From assembly GCF_000003815.2 (NCBI RefSeq), contig NW_023365765.1:62001-126000 (forward strand): DNA of 64,000 bases. Direction: 5' to 3'. Below are positions 59,369 to 64,000 of this stretch, in pieces. The notes under the pieces are model-generated. The model saw only the letters and a program-made list of their open reading frames with translations, was not told where the DNA came from and searched no databases. The stretch comes from Branchiostoma floridae. Its lineage: Eukaryota; Chordata; Leptocardii; Amphioxiformes; Branchiostomatidae. How positions within the stretch are numbered: position 1 is the first letter of the stretch; every line of letters begins with the position of its first letter. Made by a program: the position numbers and the translations under genes.

Positions 59369-62258
59369 CCATCCCTCGCCTCGCAAGAAGAATCCCTGTA
59401 CGCTCCAAATGTGCCCGCGACCCGCGGCTGATTTGCTGCACTGAAGAACCCGAATCATCTGCCAGGCGCGTCAAACCTCTCAGACCCCAAACCTCCGTCC
59501 TTACCTAAAGAACCGCGTCCTCCCGTGGGAAGAACTCCAAGGCGCCGAGGTACGATTCCAGATCAGGCCACAATCCACAAGGTTCCAGGCAATCCAATTT
59601 TCCCCACTTGCAAAGGAGCAGATCTCTGGTGGTACCTCCTTAAAGGAGCAACACTCCCTGACACTGCGAGGTCAAGAAGGTCACTGCCAATACCCCGTCT
59701 TATGAGGAATCTGCGTCCCAGCTGGAGGACAATCCGCTCAGGATCCTGTGTGCGCCCGGGCACGAACCGCTCCTCTCCGTACTTGCAGGTGGAATCGGTC
59801 TCTGCCCCTCGGCTATATGTAGACGACTGGAGGTATACGTATCTCTCCCTACAAAACCTCAGACGGGCGCAGAAGGGTGAAATATGCGGCCGAGCCGTGT
59901 AGTTATTTGTGTAAGCGTGAGTAAGCTTGTCTCGGTAGACAAGGAATGCTTGCTCGCCCGACACCGAGTCACTCAGAAGCGGGGGTGAAGCAGTGGAAAC
60001 CCGTTTCCTCCTCCAAGCCTCGCTGAAATTTCAACTCTCCAGTTCAGACCTCAAGTAGCTTTTGACAAGATTTCTCCAAAGACGGCTACTGTAACGCGGA
60101 GGAGTACCGTACAGTGGGTGGCCTGAAACTCCTGGCGTTTGTCGTCCGAAAGAAAAGCTGCCTGCTCGACGCACTGCAAGGAAATGTGACGAAGCGAAGG
60201 TCAACACAACTCGCATCACAACATTTGCCGCACAGCGCCTGCCTGACCTAGAACGGTCGGTTCTCCATCAGGACCTGTCCAACTGAGCCACCGCAGGTTG
60301 AACTGATTGTTGGCGTGTTCCTTTACATCCACCGGGACTCCGGAAAAACTCTCTGCCAATTAAAACGCGTGCGTTACATTCTACCGGGAATAGATGTCAG
60401 CAACCCACAACTTTCAAGGAACGGTCGTGGCAATCTTGACTTCAAACCGCAACCATTTGAAGTCGGGATTTCTGATGATAAATGCGTTGTCCTGCTTGAA
60501 CTGGCTGCCAAGGCGGCTTAATACGTTACACATGGGCTGAGACGTGTCTCAATAACGTCAAGCAATGAGGGTTGTCGGCTTAATCCGCGCTAAGTAATGA
60601 TTCTACGGGCAAGATGACAGCAACGTCCACAAGAACCAGAGGTTCCTCAAAAATTCAAGGTCTACGTAAAACCTTGAAGGAGAGCGCCTTAAGACGTTAT
60701 CTGCTCCTTTGGAGGTGTCTAAGATTTGACGAGTGCGCCTTTACTCCCTTACAACATGTCCCGCAGTGTTATCAGATAACCCGAGCCAACTTGAGACGCC
60801 TACTCGAAAGCACCTCTTTCTGCCATGTGCCTTCGAATTTCTAACGACGGTCGCAGCCCTTTTTTCTGAGTCGTAGCACTGTGGATTTACCATTTATCGT
60901 ACCCAGCTCAACGTGAGAGCATATTGTTCGTGAAGCGTGATTGATCTTTCTCATTCTACGTAGTAGCACGTGATTATCTACATTTCAAATTACGAATCCT
61001 TTCCCCAAAGGCAAAAGTCGTTGCTGGATGTCCGGTTGTGTCGGTGTTCGCAGCCTACTTTCACCAATACCCAAATGTAGGGAAATTTGGGGATACTTCC
61101 TCGTTAATTTACTGTCAAGCAATGCCATTGCCCTCTCAAATTTATTGTGTCGTGCTGCCAAATCCCCTTCTGTCTACACGGACCCTCCCCAAACTCTATA
61201 CACAGAAAGAGTCATCTTGTGGTCTCGCTACAACACACTGGACATCCATCAAGTCAACAACTGACCGCTGTGGGCCGGGGCAGCTGCGTTTGCACAGCTT
61301 GGGCTGCAGGAGTAGGTCCGAGCGCTTCCGGGGTGCCCTGAGGTGGCTGAAGTCTCTACCAGACTCCCGCGTGGCAGAATATTGTAAATGCATTTAAGTT
61401 CGCGTGGATTTAATTTCGCGGTAGCGAGAAAAAAAAGAAGACTTTTCGTGGTGGTTTCAACTCTAGTCTCTTACTGCCATGGAAAATGGTAATAGGGCAC
61501 TTAAAGTTTGGAAAAAAAGCCTAGTAGGAGTTAATTGTACTCTGCAAGGGGAGGTTAGGCTCCGGCTGTGTTTTTTTAAAAACTTTTTAAACCGTTTTTA
61601 TCGGGCTTTCCATTTTTGTTCTCTTTTTTTGCCGCGAGACATCAAGAAAGAGTACAAAATAGAACCCCCGATAAAAACTACTAAAAACGCCTAACCTCTG
61701 CTTGGAGAGGAAGTTAATTGGCCTAGGAGTGAACTGACCTGCCTCGGAATAGCTGGATGAACTACATAAGACTGACTGAGATCCCATGGCAACTTATTTG
61801 TCCCTATTTGGCAAAATTCTTCTCTCCTGTCATCCAGCTGACACGTCTGGTTGGAGACGGCTGCCCCGGCTCCCAGGACGCACGGCCGTGGACAATCTAG
61901 TTTGTTCTATGTCAAGAGCAGCGCAGATGCCCCAGCTCAAGTCGGGGACGGTCCAGTAGATATACAAACGTAGCCTGGTGTCCAATCGTATTTTAGTCCC
62001 CGAGTCTCTTCACTTCTGTCCTGCGAAGACGAAGTGGACAGGAGAGACTTGGGAGCTATGAATATAGAAAAAAATATAGTATGATACAGCTGGATTCCAG
62101 GCTAATACAAAATCATGTAGCAAAGGGAATTTGTAAATGTCACAGGAAGTAAAAGTACAATGTTGGTGGACAGGGTTATCTATACTTTAAATGAATAATC
62201 ATAACTGTCGCTAAGATTTCTGTAGATTGTTAAACATTATCAGACGAAAGGGCTATTA
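59369..62258. other. Upstream flank, no gene supported
   Basis: Open frames here (for example 59525-59902 on the plus strand) show no recognised motif or splice structure. A GC-rich block at 61260-61375 stands out but is unexplained. It contains MITE family A copy 3. Confidence 0.4.
61538..61711. mobile_element. MITE family A, copy 3
   Basis: 174 bases, with GAGGTTAGGCTCCGGCTGTG at the left end and CTAACCTCTGCTTGGAGAGG at the right. A perfect 9-base target duplication AGTTAATTG lies at 61529-61537 and 61712-61720. Confidence 0.87.
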
Positions 62259-63122
62259 CAGTGGAAGCCGCTTGATTGCACACCCAATTTGCCAGCGAAT
62301 TTCGTGCAATTATCCGGCGTGTGCGATAATGCGGAGTTGGTCATTTGGACCACATCACCACGGGCGGGGGGGCCGAGAGGTGGTATGGGAGGTAGAACAA
62401 CGCACAGTTTATTTACGTGCCACAGTAGTGCTGTACTTGTTGTGCTCCGGACGTCATATACATGTCTTCACGAAACATCGTTCTGCAATGCACTTGAAAT
62501 CAAAACTAAAAGTAGGTTACTGTATACGTTATGTAGCTTCCTTATCACGAAACTAAAGCACTGCATGCGCACCGCCGAAGGCGAGTGTTATGTCCGTCTG
62601 TAGGCCCCGAGTCGCTGTGTTGTTTGCGACTGGCTGCCAAGAACATAAAACCACTGCATAAGTATTTCCCCGCGACCCTAATTACGTAATTAGACAATGG
62701 ACAGATAGAGAACATTTGTTATTGAGTACTGTATGTCAAAGCAAGTTGTCTGCCAAATCGTAATGCCGGCTTTTGACGACCTTTCAAGCGGTCGAGCGTC
62801 TCTTCATGGTGCTGACCCCACAATATCGCTTTCTTTTGATCCCAATAACAATTTCATACATGTTGTCAGTAAAGCGACTTCACAAAGGCCATTATCAGCT
62901 TATTTGTACCGTGTCTGACGATTTTAACACGCATTTTCAGTCAATTTGCCGACGATGTTTGACAAATTGTCGTGCAATTATCCGGCGTTGGTGATTTTTT
63001 GTTGTGCAGATAAGCGAAGTCACTAACAATGGAATGAATGGGAGACGGTTTGGGATTTAGGGATTCTGTGCAATTATCCGAAGTGTGCGTTTATCCGAGG
63101 TGCAATTAACTGGCTTCCACTG
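62259..63122. mobile_element. Tc1/mariner-pogo-like non-autonomous element
   Basis: 864 bases with ends CAGTGGAAGCC / GGCTTCCACTG, flanked by TA on each side. Sub-terminal GTGCAATTATCCG motifs recur four times. No intact transposase frame is present. CAGTGGAA-type ends with TA duplication resemble pogo/Tigger elements. Confidence 0.8.
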
Positions 63123-63540
63123 TATATGCCTTTGCATTCGATTCAGCAGACCCCCTTCTTCTAAAATTAAGAAGGTTACATTTTGGGCAGCGTTTGTATG
63201 TATGTGGGACTTGGAGGCTAGAAAAAGACCATTCTTTACTATTCTTGCTCCAGTGAGGGACTTGCCGGTGATATTTGCTATGACAGTTCCGCCGTGTAGC
63301 AACTCAAACTGCCGGTTTCCCCTCCCCTGTGAAACACAAATAAATGCACGAGCGCGAACTTCCTCCCAAACGTTTCCTAAACGGGAAAGGGTAACAAACT
63401 CCTACATTACCCGACGTGAAGAAGGTTATGATTTACCAAATGACGATAAATCTGTCCACAGGCTTATTTTTGAAAGGATTAGGTCTATGAAACCGCAGCA
63501 TGATAGGGTTTACCTACATGTACATATACCTTGCATTCAG

Positions 63541-63790
63541 TAGATCGTGAGTTCGATCCCCGGTCGTCATACCAAATACTTTTAAAATGGCACATGCTGT
63601 TTTCTCTCCTTAGCACTCAGTACTAATGAGGAAGAGTATGGGACTTACACACATCACTACCAGAGGACTGGTCCCCTGCTGTAGTGGCTTGTGCAAATGT
63701 GTGGCCCAAAGGCTACAGAAATGGTGATGGGCACCACCCCTAAGCATTTGTTACAGATGTACGGGCAACGTAACACTGCACCAATCCCCT
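63541..63790 (+). mobile_element. Probable tRNA-derived SINE fragment
   Basis: Contains GAGTTCGATCCCCGG, a polymerase III B-box-like sequence, followed by non-coding sequence (ACTGGTCCCCTGCTGTAGTG). No A box is seen, so the 5' end is truncated or the call is wrong. Confidence 0.42.
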
Positions 63791-64000
63791 TACACTTAAC
63801 AGCATGGACTTTGGCTTTGACATATATGGACGAGGCCATAACCGGTTGTTGAGACTACAGAGTTGTGATTAGCCTAGCCGATTTCATTCGACTAAGGAAC
63901 TATACTTAACGCGCTGGCTGCCCACCTATGCCAAAAAGTAAAAGATTTTATTCCAATTGGTCACCTCAATGCTTTGGCACTGTCACAGCCCTTGTCACAC

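Noticed and set aside
59525-59964. Overlapping 125- and 133-residue frames on both strands as a separate gene
   Set aside because: No recognisable family, no splice context and no codon pattern distinguishing one strand.
63085-63543. 152-residue plus-strand frame
   Set aside because: It begins inside the end of the pogo-like element and crosses into unrelated flank; no motif is recognised.

Overview
The window looks like nuclear DNA of an invertebrate deuterostome, most likely an amphioxus (Branchiostoma). It has short exons with GT/AG borders separated by long AT-rich introns, phase-1 thrombospondin type 1 (TSP1) exons, galaxin-type di-cysteine repeats (a family I associate with invertebrates rather than vertebrates), and many short inverted-repeat DNA elements (MITEs). 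The species is inferred; no marker in the window fixes it.

Nearly the whole window is one gene on the minus strand. Read from high to low coordinates, 47 exons can be joined with reading phase preserved at every junction (7,290 coding bases, about 2,430 residues). They are: a signal peptide split over short exons at 59.2-57.1 kb; six galaxin-like exons at 44.0-40.1 kb; acidic or Ser/Thr-rich linker exons at 39.7-30.6 kb; 27 TSP1 domains at 30.0-4.0 kb with three more linker exons among them; and the start of a fibrinogen-C-like domain at 3.4-0.7 kb. The last exon in view ends on a donor, so the 3' end lies beyond base 1. The product should be a large secreted, disulfide-rich extracellular protein: galaxin repeats, flexible linkers, a long TSP1 rod, then a fibrinogen-like head. 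I do not recognise this domain order as a named protein.

The gene is littered with truncated copies of its own exons. At eight separate exons part of the exon plus adjacent intron is tandemly duplicated with a period of about 140-195 bases, always leaving one intact exon. The best case is a four-unit array at TSP1 exon 7 (23.3-23.9 kb).

The introns carry inverted-repeat elements: several MITE families (one with three copies and 9-base target duplications), a piggyBac-like element with TTAA ends at 54.1-55.0 kb, a Tc1/pogo-like element at 62.3-63.1 kb, a PIF/Harbinger-like element whose target duplication lies inside a splice donor at 21.5 kb, a minisatellite carrying 14 CACGTG motifs at 32.3-32.8 kb, and several direct tandem repeats. 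The 13-kb intron 44.0-57.1 kb and the upstream region 59.4-64.0 kb hold no other gene I can support.
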